Assembly: GCF_013401515.1 (NCBI RefSeq)
Contig: NZ_CP058529.1
Coordinates: forward strand, 496,001 to 560,000
Source of the DNA: Halorarum halophilum
GTDB taxonomy: Archaea; Halobacteriota; Halobacteria; Halobacteriales; Haloferacaceae
Direction: 5' to 3'
Length of the DNA: 64,000 nucleotides
Below the pieces are notes generated by a model, which saw nothing but the letters and a program-made list of their open reading frames with translations, did no database searches and was not told the origin of the DNA. How positions within the stretch are numbered: the stretch's first letter is position 1; the number at the start of each line of letters is the position of its first letter. Below are positions 35,754 through 44,820 of this stretch, in pieces. A program made the position numbers and the translations under genes.

Positions 35754-37007
35754 CTACTCGCCGCCGCGAACGAGCACGTCCACCTGGCCCGCGAGCGACT
35801 GCGCGACGGCCTCGAATCGGCCGGTGCTGAGGACGGCGACGACGATGGCGCCGACGGTGTTGAACGCCAGGTCGTGGACGATGTCGCCGGTCCCGTACTG
35901 GGCCAGCACTGCGTCCCCACCGACGATCGACGCGACGCCGCCGCTCGCGAACTCCAGGATCTCCCAGACGACGCCCGCGGCGAGCACGAACACGACGACG
36001 AAGACGCTTCGGAACGTCGAGTCGAAGTCCACGGAGCGACTGTGGAGTTCGACGGCCCGAGCGACCGCGAAGCCGATGCCCGCGAGGAGCGTCGCCGAGA
36101 GGGTGTGCGTGATGGTGTCGTAGAACTCCACGCTCCGGTACGGACCGAGCGCGCCGACGGCGTGGAGGAAGACGGCCACCGTCACCCAGAGGGTCAGTCC
36201 GAGATCCATCGGGTAATCGTACTCCCGCCTGAGCGCGGCGGGGACGAACGTGATCAGCAGCGTGAGACCGCCGTTCACGACCAGTCCGATGTTGGCCTGG
36301 AGGAGCCCCGCGACCGCGATGAGCGCCAGGATGGCCCGCATGGCTCGGACCGCCGTTCGGTGGTGGCTCCTGTCGCCGGGCAGGTCGACGACGTCCGCGG
36401 TCGACTCCCCATCGTGCTCCGTCTCGGCCGTGCCCACGGCCGGTTCGTCGAGTCTCGTCACCCGGTCGGAGATCCGGAAGTAGAGTTCGAAGACGACGCC
36501 GGCCAGGATGCCAGTGACGGTCGCGGCCACGAGGTCCCACATCAGTTCGGTCTCGCCGGGGAGGATGTTTGTCCCGAACAGCGCGTCCGAAACCCACGAA
36601 CCGACGGTCCACACGCTGGCGAACGCCATCGTAGTGAGGACCACGAAGACGACGGCGAACCGCGGAGTCACGGTGAAGGACGTGTATGAGTCGAGGAGGA
36701 CGACGACGAGCAACGACAGCCCGGCGAGTACGAAGAACGGCGTCGCCACGCTGACGACCGCGGCTGCCCGCACGACCACCGGGATAACGACCAGCACGAG
36801 CAACTCGCTCGGCATCGTCACCGCCGGGTCGCGTTCCAGTACGGGCGGAACGACTGCGACCCCGACGACGATCGCCACGAACGCCGCCCAGTCCAGTTCG
36901 CCGAGCGTCAGAAACCGCCCCGAACACGCGACGAGTACGGCCGTGGCCAGCCACGCGAACCCCGCGTCGAGCCCCCGTCGGTCGACCAGCGGTCGCAGGG
37001 AGACCAT
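35754..37007 (-). CDS. Fused two-part membrane protein (DUF2238-like C-terminal half)
   Basis: A 417-residue protein with about ten helices. Residues 1-190 resemble the separate protein at 47.9 kb (SFTVTPRFAVVFVVLTTMAFASVWTV; VAATVTGILAGVVFELYF). Residues about 225-417 resemble the next separate protein at 48.5 kb (REYDYPMDLGLTLWVTVAVFLHAVGALG; YDTITHTLSATLLAGIGF; VVWEILEFA). The second half looks like the DUF2238/YjdF group of membrane proteins. A hydrophilic linker with HHR joins them. Function unknown. The fusion implies the split genes form a complex. Confidence 0.8.
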   Translation of the reverse strand: MVSLRPLVDRRGLDAGFAWLATAVLVACSGRFLTLGELDWAAFVAIVVGVAVVPPVLERDPAVTMPSELLVLVVIPVVVRAAAVVSVATPFFVLAGLSLLVVVLLDSYTSFTVTPRFAVVFVVLTTMAFASVWTVGSWVSDALFGTNILPGETELMWDLVAATVTGILAGVVFELYFRISDRVTRLDEPAVGTAETEHDGESTADVVDLPGDRSHHRTAVRAMRAILALIAVAGLLQANIGLVVNGGLTLLITFVPAALRREYDYPMDLGLTLWVTVAVFLHAVGALGPYRSVEFYDTITHTLSATLLAGIGFAVARAVELHSRSVDFDSTFRSVFVVVFVLAAGVVWEILEFASGGVASIVGGDAVLAQYGTGDIVHDLAFNTVGAIVVAVLSTGRFEAVAQSLAGQVDVLVRGGE

Positions 37008-37299
37008 GTGGGAATCCGTTGGGCGTCCCGGGACAAAATCGTACTGGCGAGGAGTCGTTCGGGGTTCAGCGTAGCCAGCGTGCGAGCCGGATCGTAGACC
37101 CGAAACGGTTTAACCCGCGCCGACGGGATGACACGATGGGAACAGCACGGCCGCAAATCTGACTCGCCCGTCGCGGGCTTCGAGATTGCGGAGGTGCCCC
37201 CGTCGGCCAGCCGTATCGGCGCCGTCACCGCGACGCGCGTCGGTGCCACCTGCGGCCGACGGTGGCTCGCTTCTGCGGTGGTGCGTTCCAATTTGGAAC

Positions 37300-37764
37300 A
37301 TGGCACGAATGCACACCCGCCGCCGCGGTTCGTCCGGTTCGGACCACCCGGTGGCAGACGAACCCCCGGAATGGAGCGACGTCGACGCCGAGGACGTCGA
37401 GGAACGCGTCGTCGAACTCGCGGAGCAGGGGCACGACCCCAGCCAGATCGGCCTGAAGCTTCGCGACGAGGGCGTGAAGGGCACGCCCGTCCCCGACGTG
37501 AAACTGGCGACGGACAAGAAGGTAACCGAGATCCTCGAGGAGAACGACGCGGCGCCGGAGCTCCCCGAGGACCTCCGGAACCTCTTCGAGCGCGCGATCC
37601 GCCTCCGTGAGCACATGGAGGAGAACGCGCAGGACGCACAGAACAAGCGCGCGCTCCAGAACACGGAGTCGAAGATCCGCCGCCTGGTGAACTACTACCG
37701 TGGCGACGCGCTCGACGAGGACTTCACGTACAGCTACGACGCCGCGAAGCGGCTCCTCGACTAA
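37300..37764 (+). CDS. rps15: Ribosomal protein uS15
   Basis: A 154-residue archaeal uS15. It starts MARMHTRRRGSSGSDHP, typical of archaeal and eukaryotic S15/S13 with the N-terminal extension, and has the core LRLREHMEENAQDAQNKRALQNTESKIRRLVNYYR binding 16S rRNA. It heads the gene order rps15, recJ-like, pcc1-like, rps3ae, which is conserved across haloarchaea. The next gene starts 7 bp after the stop. Confidence 0.96.
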   Translation: MARMHTRRRGSSGSDHPVADEPPEWSDVDAEDVEERVVELAEQGHDPSQIGLKLRDEGVKGTPVPDVKLATDKKVTEILEENDAAPELPEDLRNLFERAIRLREHMEENAQDAQNKRALQNTESKIRRLVNYYRGDALDEDFTYSYDAAKRLLD

Positions 37765-37771
37765 CACCACG

Positions 37772-38908
37772 ATGTCGACCACTCGCGCAGCCGACTCGCC
37801 CGCGCCCGACGCGGTAGCGACGGCGCTGCGCGAGGCCGACTTCATCCGACTGTGTCCCCGACCGACGGGCGACGCGCTCGCGGCCGCCGGCCTGCTCGCG
37901 TACGCGCTCCGTTCGACGGACACGCCGTTCCAGGTCAGGACGACCCGCGCGGCGACGGCCCCCGAGGGCGACGGAACCGCCTTCGCGCTCGGCTGGGTCG
38001 CCCCCGACGCGACGTTCGTCCCGACCGGCGACCGGCCGGTCTCGGTCGTCGCGGCGGAGGTATCGGAGGAACTCGGCGTCGACCCCGACCCCCTCGTGGG
38101 GCTCGCCGGGGTCGTCGCCGCCGAATCCGCCCCTGGCGCGGACGGGAGCGGCTCGCTGCTCGAGGCGGCCGAACGCACCGGTGCGGTCGACCGCCGATCG
38201 GGCGTGGCCGTCCCGACCGCGGACCCCGCCGAGGGGCTCGCCAACTCGACGCTGCTCCGAGCGCCGTACTCCGACGATGCGGACGCCGCACGCGCGCTGC
38301 TCGCCGACCTCGACTACCCAGCGGAGCCGGACGACGACGACCGTCGCCGGTTCGCCTCGGTGGTCGCGCTCGACGCGACCACGGACGGCCCCCAGCGGGC
38401 CGCCGAGGCCGTCGGACGCGCGCTCCAGCCGTACGCCACGCCGCGGGGTCCGTTCGCGACCCTCGGCGGGTACGCGGACGTGCTCGGGGCGACCGCGCGG
38501 GAGGCGCCCGGCCTGGGCGTCGCGCTCGCACTCGGCAACGACGTCGTCCGTGAGGCGGCGCTCGACGCCTGGCGATCGCACGCCGCGGCCACGCACGGCC
38601 TGCTCTCGAACGCGGGGACGGCCCGCTACGACGGCGCGTTCGTCCTCCGCGTCGACGCCGACCCGGAGACGACGACCGCGCTCGCGACTGCCGCACGGCT
38701 CGCCCGCGACTTCCTGTCGCCAGAGCCGATGGCGGTCGTCGTCACGGACGGCGCCGCGGCGGCGGCCGGAACGGACGGGACCGACGTGACCAGGACGCTC
38801 GAGACCGCGGCCGGGGTCGGCTCGGCCTGCGGCGACGCTCGCGAGGGCGAGGTCCGGTTCGACGGGGAGGCGGACGAGTTCGTCGACGGGCTCAGGGGGG
38901 CGCTATGA
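37772..38908 (+). CDS. RecJ-like DHH-family protein
   Basis: A 378-residue protein found between rps15 and pcc1 in haloarchaea and usually annotated as RecJ-like. The sequence is Ala- and Asp-rich. The N-terminal region IRLCPRPTGDALAAAGLLAYAL resembles the DHH-fold start, but the canonical DHH metal triad is not visible: only PTGD remains. Thus nuclease activity is doubtful. It overlaps the Pcc1-like gene by four bases. In archaea, RecJ-like GAN proteins associate with replication; whether this one does is unknown. Confidence 0.72.
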   Translation: MSTTRAADSPAPDAVATALREADFIRLCPRPTGDALAAAGLLAYALRSTDTPFQVRTTRAATAPEGDGTAFALGWVAPDATFVPTGDRPVSVVAAEVSEELGVDPDPLVGLAGVVAAESAPGADGSGSLLEAAERTGAVDRRSGVAVPTADPAEGLANSTLLRAPYSDDADAARALLADLDYPAEPDDDDRRRFASVVALDATTDGPQRAAEAVGRALQPYATPRGPFATLGGYADVLGATAREAPGLGVALALGNDVVREAALDAWRSHAAATHGLLSNAGTARYDGAFVLRVDADPETTTALATAARLARDFLSPEPMAVVVTDGAAAAAGTDGTDVTRTLETAAGVGSACGDAREGEVRFDGEADEFVDGLRGAL

Positions 38909-39243
38909 GCGAGGACGCGCGAACCGCGGCGTTCGAGACGCGGCACGCCGACGCGGCCGCCGCGGCGACCGTCGCGGCCGCCCTAGCGCCGGACAACACC
39001 CCCCAGATGCGCACCGACGCGGACGCCGACGTCGTCCACACGCGCATCGAGCGGGACACGACAGGCGGCCTCCACGCGACGGCGGACGACTACCTCGTCA
39101 ACGTCTCCGTGGCGGACGCGGTCGTCACGAGCGCTCGCGCCACCGGCTCGGACGTCGAGGACGACAGCGGACGTAGCGACACGAACGACACCAGCGGAAC
39201 GAACGACACTAGCGACACCAGCGATACAAACACACATGAGTGA
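38905..39243 (+). CDS. KEOPS complex Pcc1-like subunit
   Basis: A 112-residue protein. Residues 1-82 match the small Pcc1 subunit of KEOPS (AAAATVAAALAPDNTPQMRTDADADVVHTRIERDTTGGLHATADDYLVNVSVADAV), which supports t6A modification of tRNA by forming a dimer that holds Kae1. The last 25 residues are a low-complexity Asn/Asp/Ser/Thr tail built from a short DNA repeat. It overlaps both neighbours and belongs to the rps15 operon. Confidence 0.85.
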   Translation: MSEDARTAAFETRHADAAAAATVAAALAPDNTPQMRTDADADVVHTRIERDTTGGLHATADDYLVNVSVADAVVTSARATGSDVEDDSGRSDTNDTSGTNDTSDTSDTNTHE

Positions 39244-39883
39244 ACGATCAGTCTCACGACAGCGACAGGGGAAGCGGTGGTACACCGTGCTCGCGCCCGA
39301 GCAGTTCGACCGGGCGGAGCTCGGCGAGACCATCGCGGAGGAACCGAACCAGGTGGTCGGCCGGACCGTCGAGACGACCCTCGGCGAGCTGACCGACGAC
39401 CAGAGCCAGAACAATACCAAGCTGAAGTTCAAGATCACGGACGTCGGCTCGGACTCCGCGTACACGGAGTTCGTCGAGCACGAGCTCGCGCGCGACTACC
39501 TGCGCTCGCTCGTCCGCCGCGGCGCCTCGAAGGTCGACGCGGTGCTCACGGTCCGCACGACCGACGACTACCGCGTCCGGCTCCAGCCGGTCGCGTTCAC
39601 GACCAAGAAGGCCGACCGCTCCCAGGAGCAGGCCATCCGCTCGGTGATGACCGACATCGTCCAGGAGGCGGCCAGCGATCGAACCTTCGAGGGGCTCGTC
39701 GACTCCGTCGTCGAGGGTCGGCTCTCGTCGGCCATCTACGGCGAAGCGAAGACGATCTACCCGCTTCGCCGCGTCGAGGTCCAGAAGCTCTCGCTCGAGG
39801 CGCGACCCGAAGAGGTCGCCGCCGAGGAGGAGACCGCGGTCGACGTCGACGAGGAGGACGTCGCCGTCGAGAGCGACGAGTAG
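39236..39883 (+). CDS. rps3ae: Ribosomal protein eS1 (S3Ae)
   Basis: A 215-residue archaeal eS1. KRWYTVLAPEQFDRAELGET, VGRTVETTLGELT and KLKFKITDV near the start, then YLRSLVRRGASKVDAVLTVRTTDDYRVRLQPVAFT, are all family hallmarks. The C-terminal 25 residues are acidic, as usual in halophiles. Its start overlaps the Pcc1-like gene by eight bases. It closes the operon. Confidence 0.96.
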   Translation: MSERSVSRQRQGKRWYTVLAPEQFDRAELGETIAEEPNQVVGRTVETTLGELTDDQSQNNTKLKFKITDVGSDSAYTEFVEHELARDYLRSLVRRGASKVDAVLTVRTTDDYRVRLQPVAFTTKKADRSQEQAIRSVMTDIVQEAASDRTFEGLVDSVVEGRLSSAIYGEAKTIYPLRRVEVQKLSLEARPEEVAAEEETAVDVDEEDVAVESDE

Positions 39884-39967
39884 GCTCGACTCGACGATAC
39901 TACCTTTTCGCGCCTCGGTCGCGGCGTCGGCACCGAAAAGACGGTTGGTCGACGAGCGATGCGACGG

Positions 39968-40138
39968 CTACACCTTCGCGCGCCGGTTGATCACGGAGAA
40001 GTCGTCGGCGCCGCACACGGGACAGTCGTCGGGGCTGGATCCCGGTTCGACCTTGACGATCTCCCCGCACTCGTCACACCGGAACACGTCCTTTCGTTCG
40101 GACGTGATCATGCCTTTCACCGTGTCCATGAGGCTCAT
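39968..40138 (-). CDS. Small zinc-ribbon protein
   Basis: A 56-residue protein. It reads DVFRCDECGEIVKVEPGSSPDDCPVCGADDFSV: two CxxC pairs 19 residues apart, a rubredoxin-like zinc ribbon. A short basic-acidic lead precedes it. Single zinc-ribbon proteins of this size are common in haloarchaea with unknown role. The ATG at 40138 is chosen because upstream frame is unrelated. Confidence 0.75.
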   Translation of the reverse strand: MSLMDTVKGMITSERKDVFRCDECGEIVKVEPGSSPDDCPVCGADDFSVINRRAKV

Positions 40139-40326
40139 ACTGTTCACCCCACACGTCACACTATCCGTGGGGCGTATTAGCATGTTTCGCCCGTAATGTG
40201 GGATTAGAACACGAACGTATGGTTTGATCGAGAATAACGACTGTAGGTGCACTTTTTCGCCACGACTACCTGTCGGTAGCAAGTTCTGAACTAACAACCG
40301 GCGAACGGAGCACCGGACCGCTGGGG

Positions 40327-40740
40327 TCACTCCTCGACGATGATCGTCCCGACCATCCCGCCCTTCTCGTGCGGGATGCAGAAGTAGGAGTACTCGCCAG
40401 GGACCTCGAAGGTGTGGCCGAACTGCTGGCCGTTGCTGATCGCTCCGCGACCATCCTTCCACGCCTCGCGGGCGGCCGCCTCGGAGTCGAACCCCCCGGT
40501 AGCGAAGAACTCGGCGCCGTCCGGGAGCGTGTCCTCGTAGGCGGTCACCGAGTGGTCGCGCGAGGAGGTGTTCTCCCAGACGACCTCCTCGCCGACGGTC
40601 GTCGTGAACTCGTACGGGCGGAACGCCTCGGAGGTCATCCCGACGTCCCAGTCGTCGGCGCCGGCCGAGAGGCCCATACAGCCGGCGGCGGAGAGCACCG
40701 CGGCGGATCCGGCGGCGGCGAGGAACCGTCGTCGTCGCAT
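40327..40740 (-). CDS. Halocyanin-type blue copper protein (Tat lipoprotein)
   Basis: A 137-residue plastocyanin-fold protein. The N-terminus MRRRRFLAAAGSAAVLSAAGC has a twin-arginine motif and a lipobox AAGC at residue 21, so it is exported folded and lipid-anchored. Copper ligands are visible: His in SRDHSV, then Cys, His and Met in FCIPHEKGGM. Halocyanins carry electrons outside the membrane. There are extra residues (about 85-100) between the ligands compared with short plastocyanins. Confidence 0.9.
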   Translation of the reverse strand: MRRRRFLAAAGSAAVLSAAGCMGLSAGADDWDVGMTSEAFRPYEFTTTVGEEVVWENTSSRDHSVTAYEDTLPDGAEFFATGGFDSEAAAREAWKDGRGAISNGQQFGHTFEVPGEYSYFCIPHEKGGMVGTIIVEE

Positions 40741-40845
40741 GGTCGCGTGTCGGGGGGCCGCGGATAAATGGCCCCCGGTTCGGGACGGGGGCCCGGATGA
40801 GCCCGGATGTAAAGACGTATACCCGGTCTCTCCGAGCGTGGGGGT

Positions 40846-41583
40846 ATGTCGCAGCGGCCGCGGTTCCTCTCACGGCTGGGCGTCGCGGACGTCGTCACGG
40901 CCGGGAACGCCGCACTCGGCACGCTGGCCGCGCTGGCGGCGACCTACGACCCCGAGGTCGCCGCGCGTCTCATCCTCCTCGCGGCCGTCGCGGACGGACT
41001 CGACGGGGTGCTCGCCCGGAAGTACGGCGGGACGCCGGTCGGCCCCCACCTCGACTCGCTCGCGGACGTGGCGTCCTTCGGCGTCGCGCCCGCGGTGCTC
41101 GTCGCCGTCGTGGCCACCGGCCAGTGGACGTGGAGCGCGTCGCCCGCACTGTTCGCCGCGTCCGCGCTGGTTCCGGCGCTGTACGTCGCGATGGCGGTCG
41201 TCCGCCTCGGCGTGTACAACGTCGAGGACGAGGGGGAGAAGACGACCCACGGCGTGCAGACGACCCTCGCCGCCACCGTCGTCGCGGCCGGCACCCTCGC
41301 CGGCATGGGATCGCCCACGCTCCTCCTCGGCCTCGCGGCGATCCTCGCTCCGCTGATGGTGACGCCGGTCCAGTACCCCGACCTCCACTGGCGCGACGCG
41401 CTCGTGATGGGAGTCGTGCAGGCCGGCGCCATCCTCCTGCCCGACAGGCCTGGGGAGGTGTTCGCGTTCGCCCTGCTGTTCCTCGCGCTCGGCTACATGA
41501 CGCTCGGCCCGCGGTACTACTGGCGCGACGTGAGCGGCGACGGCGGGGCGGAGGACGTCGTCGACGGCGAGGCGGGCGCGTAG
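40846..41583 (+). CDS. pssA: CDP-alcohol phosphatidyltransferase, archaetidylserine synthase type
   Basis: A 245-residue membrane enzyme. The CDP-alcohol motif D-G-x2-A-R-x8-G-x3-D-x3-D appears as DGLDGVLARKYGG followed by GPHLDSLADVASF. Six to eight helices follow. In haloarchaea this family makes archaetidylserine from CDP-archaeol and serine. It is also tied to the archaeosortase/PGF-CTERM sorting system, although no sorting gene is in the window. A promoter-like ttaccc stretch precedes it. Confidence 0.88.
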   Translation: MSQRPRFLSRLGVADVVTAGNAALGTLAALAATYDPEVAARLILLAAVADGLDGVLARKYGGTPVGPHLDSLADVASFGVAPAVLVAVVATGQWTWSASPALFAASALVPALYVAMAVVRLGVYNVEDEGEKTTHGVQTTLAATVVAAGTLAGMGSPTLLLGLAAILAPLMVTPVQYPDLHWRDALVMGVVQAGAILLPDRPGEVFAFALLFLALGYMTLGPRYYWRDVSGDGGAEDVVDGEAGA

Positions 41584-41681
41584 TCACTCGCGTGACCCGA
41601 CTCGGGTTTCATCTCCAAGGCCGTGGCAGGGTCGCTCGCACGACCGGAACGACTTTTCCCCGCCGGGCCGGAGCCGACGAC

Positions 41682-42968
41682 ATGATACCGGACTTCGAAC
41701 CCCGCGCCGTCGCGGAGCTCTCGCCCGACGAGCGCCGGGCGTTCTTCGAGCGCGACGCGGGGGTCTCCGCCGTCCGTGGCGACGTGGCCGACATCGTCGA
41801 CCGCGTCCGGCAGGAGGGCGACGTTGCCGTCCGCGAGTTCTCCCGGGAGTTCGACGACGTCGAGGTCGCCAACATCGACGTGACGGATCGGGCCGAACGC
41901 GCGGCCGAGGACGTCGACGCGGAGGCGATGGCGGCCATCGAGGAGGCCGTCGAGAACGTCCGGGAGTTCCACGAGGCCCAGGTTCCGACGGACTGGACGC
42001 GCGAGTTCGCCGACGGCAGGGAACTCGGCCGACGGTTCCGGCCGATCGACCGGGTCGGCGTCTACGTCCCCGGCGGCGCCGCGGCGTACCCATCCTCCGC
42101 CATCATGGGCGTCGTCCCGGCGAAGGTGGCGGGAGTCGAGCACGTCGCCGTCGCGACACCACCCGCGGACGACCTGAACCCCGTCACACTCGCGGCGATC
42201 CACGAGGCCGGCGCGGACGCCGTCTACTCTGTCGGCGGCGCCCAGGGGGTCGCGGCGCTCGCGTACGGAACCGAGACCGTGAAGAGCGTCCGGAAAGTCG
42301 TCGGCCCGGGGAACAGGTGGGTCACCGCCGCCAAGGCCGAGGTTCGCGGCGACGTGGAGATCGACTTCCTCGCCGGTCCCTCGGAGGTCCTGGTGCTCGC
42401 GGACGACACCGCAGAGCCAGGCTACGTCGCCGCGGACCTGCTCGCCCAGGCGGAACACGACTCGGACGCGAGCGTCGTCGCCGTCACCGACGACGAGTCG
42501 ACTGCGGAGGCCATCGCGGAAGCAGTCGCCGAGCAATTCAACGCGCGCGAGCGGGCTGACACCATCGAGGCAGCGCTGGGGAACGACGCCTCCGGCGTGC
42601 TGCTCGCCCGGTCGATGTCCGAGGCTGTGCTGTTCGCCGAGGAGTACGCCCCCGAGCACCTCTCGATACAGGCCGAGGGCGACGAGGCGCTCCTCGACAG
42701 GGTCACGAACGTCGGGTCGGCGTTCCTCGGTCCCTACACCCCGGTCGCGGCCGGCGACTACGCCTCGGGGACGAACCACGTCCTCCCGACGAACGGGGGC
42801 GCGAAGGCGTTCGGCGGGCTCTCCGTCGACACGTTCCTCCGGTCCTCGACGGTCCAGCGGCTCTCCGCCGACGCCCTCGGGGACCTCTCGGGAACGGTGA
42901 CGACGCTCGCGGAGGCCGAGGGGCTGGAGGGCCACGCCGCGAGCGTCCGCGAGCGAACCGAGGACTGA
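41682..42968 (+). CDS. hisD: Histidinol dehydrogenase
   Basis: A 428-residue enzyme for the last two steps of histidine synthesis (L-histidinol to histidine, NAD-dependent, zinc). Family landmarks include [41 protein letters not shown], the zinc ligands in AQAEHDSDA, and the catalytic [10 protein letters not shown]. The C-terminal [25 protein letters not shown] is also typical. The length is normal. The other his genes are not nearby, as is usual in haloarchaea. Confidence 0.97.
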   Translation: MIPDFEPRAVAELSPDERRAFFERDAGVSAVRGDVADIVDRVRQEGDVAVREFSREFDDVEVANIDVTDRAERAAEDVDAEAMAAIEEAVENVREFHEAQVPTDWTREFADGRELGRRFRPIDRVGVYVPGGAAAYPSSAIMGVVPAKVAGVEHVAVATPPADDLNPVTLAAIHEAGADAVYSVGGAQGVAALAYGTETVKSVRKVVGPGNRWVTAAKAEVRGDVEIDFLAGPSEVLVLADDTAEPGYVAADLLAQAEHDSDASVVAVTDDESTAEAIAEAVAEQFNARERADTIEAALGNDASGVLLARSMSEAVLFAEEYAPEHLSIQAEGDEALLDRVTNVGSAFLGPYTPVAAGDYASGTNHVLPTNGGAKAFGGLSVDTFLRSSTVQRLSADALGDLSGTVTTLAEAEGLEGHAASVRERTED

Positions 42969-43036
42969 GCGCCACGTGCGGGCCGACGGTCGAACTCGTC
43001 GTCACAGTTAACCCTCTCCGTGCGATACCTTCTCGC

Positions 43037-43405
43037 ATGAGCACGGACGCGTCCGACGGCGAGGCCGCCGGCCCACCGGTCAACGTGACGGCCAAAGCGG
43101 CGGCGGAGGCGCTCTCGCTGCTGGAGGGCGAGGGGATGGACACCGACGTGAGCGGGCTTCGGCTGTTCGTCCAGCAGGGCGGCTGTGCGGGCCTCTCCTA
43201 CGGCATGCGCTTCGACGACGAACCCGAGGAGGACGACCGCGTGACCGAACAGCACGGGCTCCGCATCTTCATCGACCCGTCGTCGCTGAACTACATCGGC
43301 GGCGCCGAACTCGACTACGAGTCCGGCCTCCAGGCCGCGGGCTTCCACGTCGAGAACCCGAACGTCGAGAGCGAGTGCGGCTGCGGCGAGTCGTTCCGGA
43401 CGTAG
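43037..43405 (+). CDS. HesB/IscA-family iron-sulfur carrier
   Basis: A 122-residue A-type carrier. The three cysteines are in place: GGCAGLSYGM near residue 51 and CGCGESF near the C-terminus. A-type carriers receive Fe-S clusters from scaffold proteins and pass them to targets. An acidic 15-residue lead precedes the fold. It stands alone, 68 bp after hisD. Confidence 0.92.
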   Translation: MSTDASDGEAAGPPVNVTAKAAAEALSLLEGEGMDTDVSGLRLFVQQGGCAGLSYGMRFDDEPEEDDRVTEQHGLRIFIDPSSLNYIGGAELDYESGLQAAGFHVENPNVESECGCGESFRT

Positions 43406-43613
43406 TCGACACCAGGTTTCCGACGTTTCGTTCCGTTGTTCGACCAGACCGATCGAGAGGGGTCCCCTTGCGGGATCTGTTCGGAACTCTTGCCGGGCCT
43501 GTCCGGTAGACCTGTACCGGCTGTCATCGGGAACTGACGGGGCGCGTGGATAAAATTCTCCTCGCACATGTCGGTGAAGAACGTTTATCTGGCCGTGTCG
43601 AATCCGACCATTC

Positions 43614-44051
43614 GTGAAGGTACACCATCGCCGCTGGCTCGTCGTGGTCCTCCTGGGAGTGCTCGTCGGGGCGTTCTCCGCCGGTCGCCAGTTCTTCCCG
43701 GTCCTCCTCGACCGTGAACCGCAGCTGACCGGGCTCGTCATGGCGGGGGCGACCCTCGCCTCGTTCCTGCTGTCACCCGTCGGGATGTTCCTCGCCGGGT
43801 ACTGGATCGGAACCGACGTCGACGTCTCCGCCGACTGGTTGCGTCTCATCCTCACCATAGGATCGCTCGGAGCCCTGGGGGTGTTCGTCAGCTACCTCGT
43901 CGTCATCGTCTCACTCGACGCCGATTCGGTGGTCGGTCTCGAACGACTGGACTTCGTCTTGTACGCGGTCTACTACGCGATCGTCCGTTTCACGGGTTTC
44001 GGCGTCACCGGGTTCGCCGGGGCCGCCGTCGCGGAGTTCCGGGGCCGGTGA
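43614..44051 (+). CDS. Hypothetical four-helix membrane protein
   Basis: A 145-residue protein starting at GTG. Four hydrophobic segments lie at about 8-23, 39-62, 77-100 and 113-137. No known family was recognised. Charged residues are few. It stands alone between IscA and the Lrp regulator. Confidence 0.6.
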   Translation: MKVHHRRWLVVVLLGVLVGAFSAGRQFFPVLLDREPQLTGLVMAGATLASFLLSPVGMFLAGYWIGTDVDVSADWLRLILTIGSLGALGVFVSYLVVIVSLDADSVVGLERLDFVLYAVYYAIVRFTGFGVTGFAGAAVAEFRGR

Positions 44052-44146
44052 GTTCGGTGGTAGAACAGCAGTGTCGGATCGGGCACGGGGCTACGGGGGC
44101 AGGTTCCGCGTCGGTTCCTCCGTCTAGTTGACGGGGGCGGTTCGGC

Positions 44147-44632
44147 TCACTCGTTGACGAGTTCGTCCACGAGCGTCTCCAGGCTGTAGCTCTGGAGCGC
44201 CGAGTTGGCGTCCGCGACCGTCGAGACGACGAACGTCGAGTTCGTCCGGTCGACCTCGTCGAGCCGTTCGAAGTCGGTGATGAGCCGCTCGACCATCTCG
44301 CGGCCGGAGAGGTGCGCGATGACCATGAAGTCGGTCTCGCCCATTGTGAAGTACACCTGCGTCACGCCCTCGACGTCCGCCAGTTTCTCCCCGACGTCGT
44401 GGTGGGTGCCCGAGTAGTCGGTCAGCACCTCCAGCACGACGGTCACCCCGAGTCCCACCGCCTCCAGGTCGACGTCGTACAGGTCGTTCTCGACGACGCC
44501 CTCGTCCCTGAGGTTGTTGAGTCGGTAGTGGATCGTCGAGACGGGGATCCCGGTCTCCTCGTGGAGTCGTTCGGGGCTCCCGGTCTCCAGGTCCGCGATG
44601 GCCTTCAGGATGGTGACGTCGCGCTCGTCCAT
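44147..44632 (-). CDS. Lrp/AsnC-family transcriptional regulator
   Basis: A 161-residue Lrp-type regulator. MDERDVTILKAIADLETGSPERLHEETGIPVSTIHYRLNNLRDEGVV is the helix-turn-helix (recognition helix around STIHYRLNNL). A RAM-like ligand-binding domain (about residues 60-135) with VTQVYFTMGETDFMVIAHL follows. It is divergent from the DMT transporter, with a strongly AT-rich 189-bp gap holding the promoters. It may control that transporter. Confidence 0.9.
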   Translation of the reverse strand: MDERDVTILKAIADLETGSPERLHEETGIPVSTIHYRLNNLRDEGVVENDLYDVDLEAVGLGVTVVLEVLTDYSGTHHDVGEKLADVEGVTQVYFTMGETDFMVIAHLSGREMVERLITDFERLDEVDRTNSTFVVSTVADANSALQSYSLETLVDELVNE

Positions 44633-44820
44633 TCGTTTCCCGAGAGACTCGGTGCCGCGGGCAAATAGTCACCGGCTCGTTCGGTTGGAGTCCTCTCCAA
44701 TGGAACCGCTACCTAATGAGATAATAATCGTGTAGAATGCCGATTTCGGGGCGTGTTACTCAGTTCCAACGCCATTCTTTGTAGAAGGGTTTAAAGATAC
44801 GGGCCACATTCGAATCTCCT

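Noticed and set aside
35614-36954. 446-codon minus-strand frame overlapping the fused membrane protein gene
   Set aside because: Its translation is Arg/Gly-rich and lacks helices; the other minus-strand frame encodes a clear membrane protein with a paralogue in the window.
40797-41660. Upstream extension of the hisD frame across the pssA gene
   Set aside because: The extension is Arg-rich shadow of pssA. HisD homology begins at the ATG at 41682.
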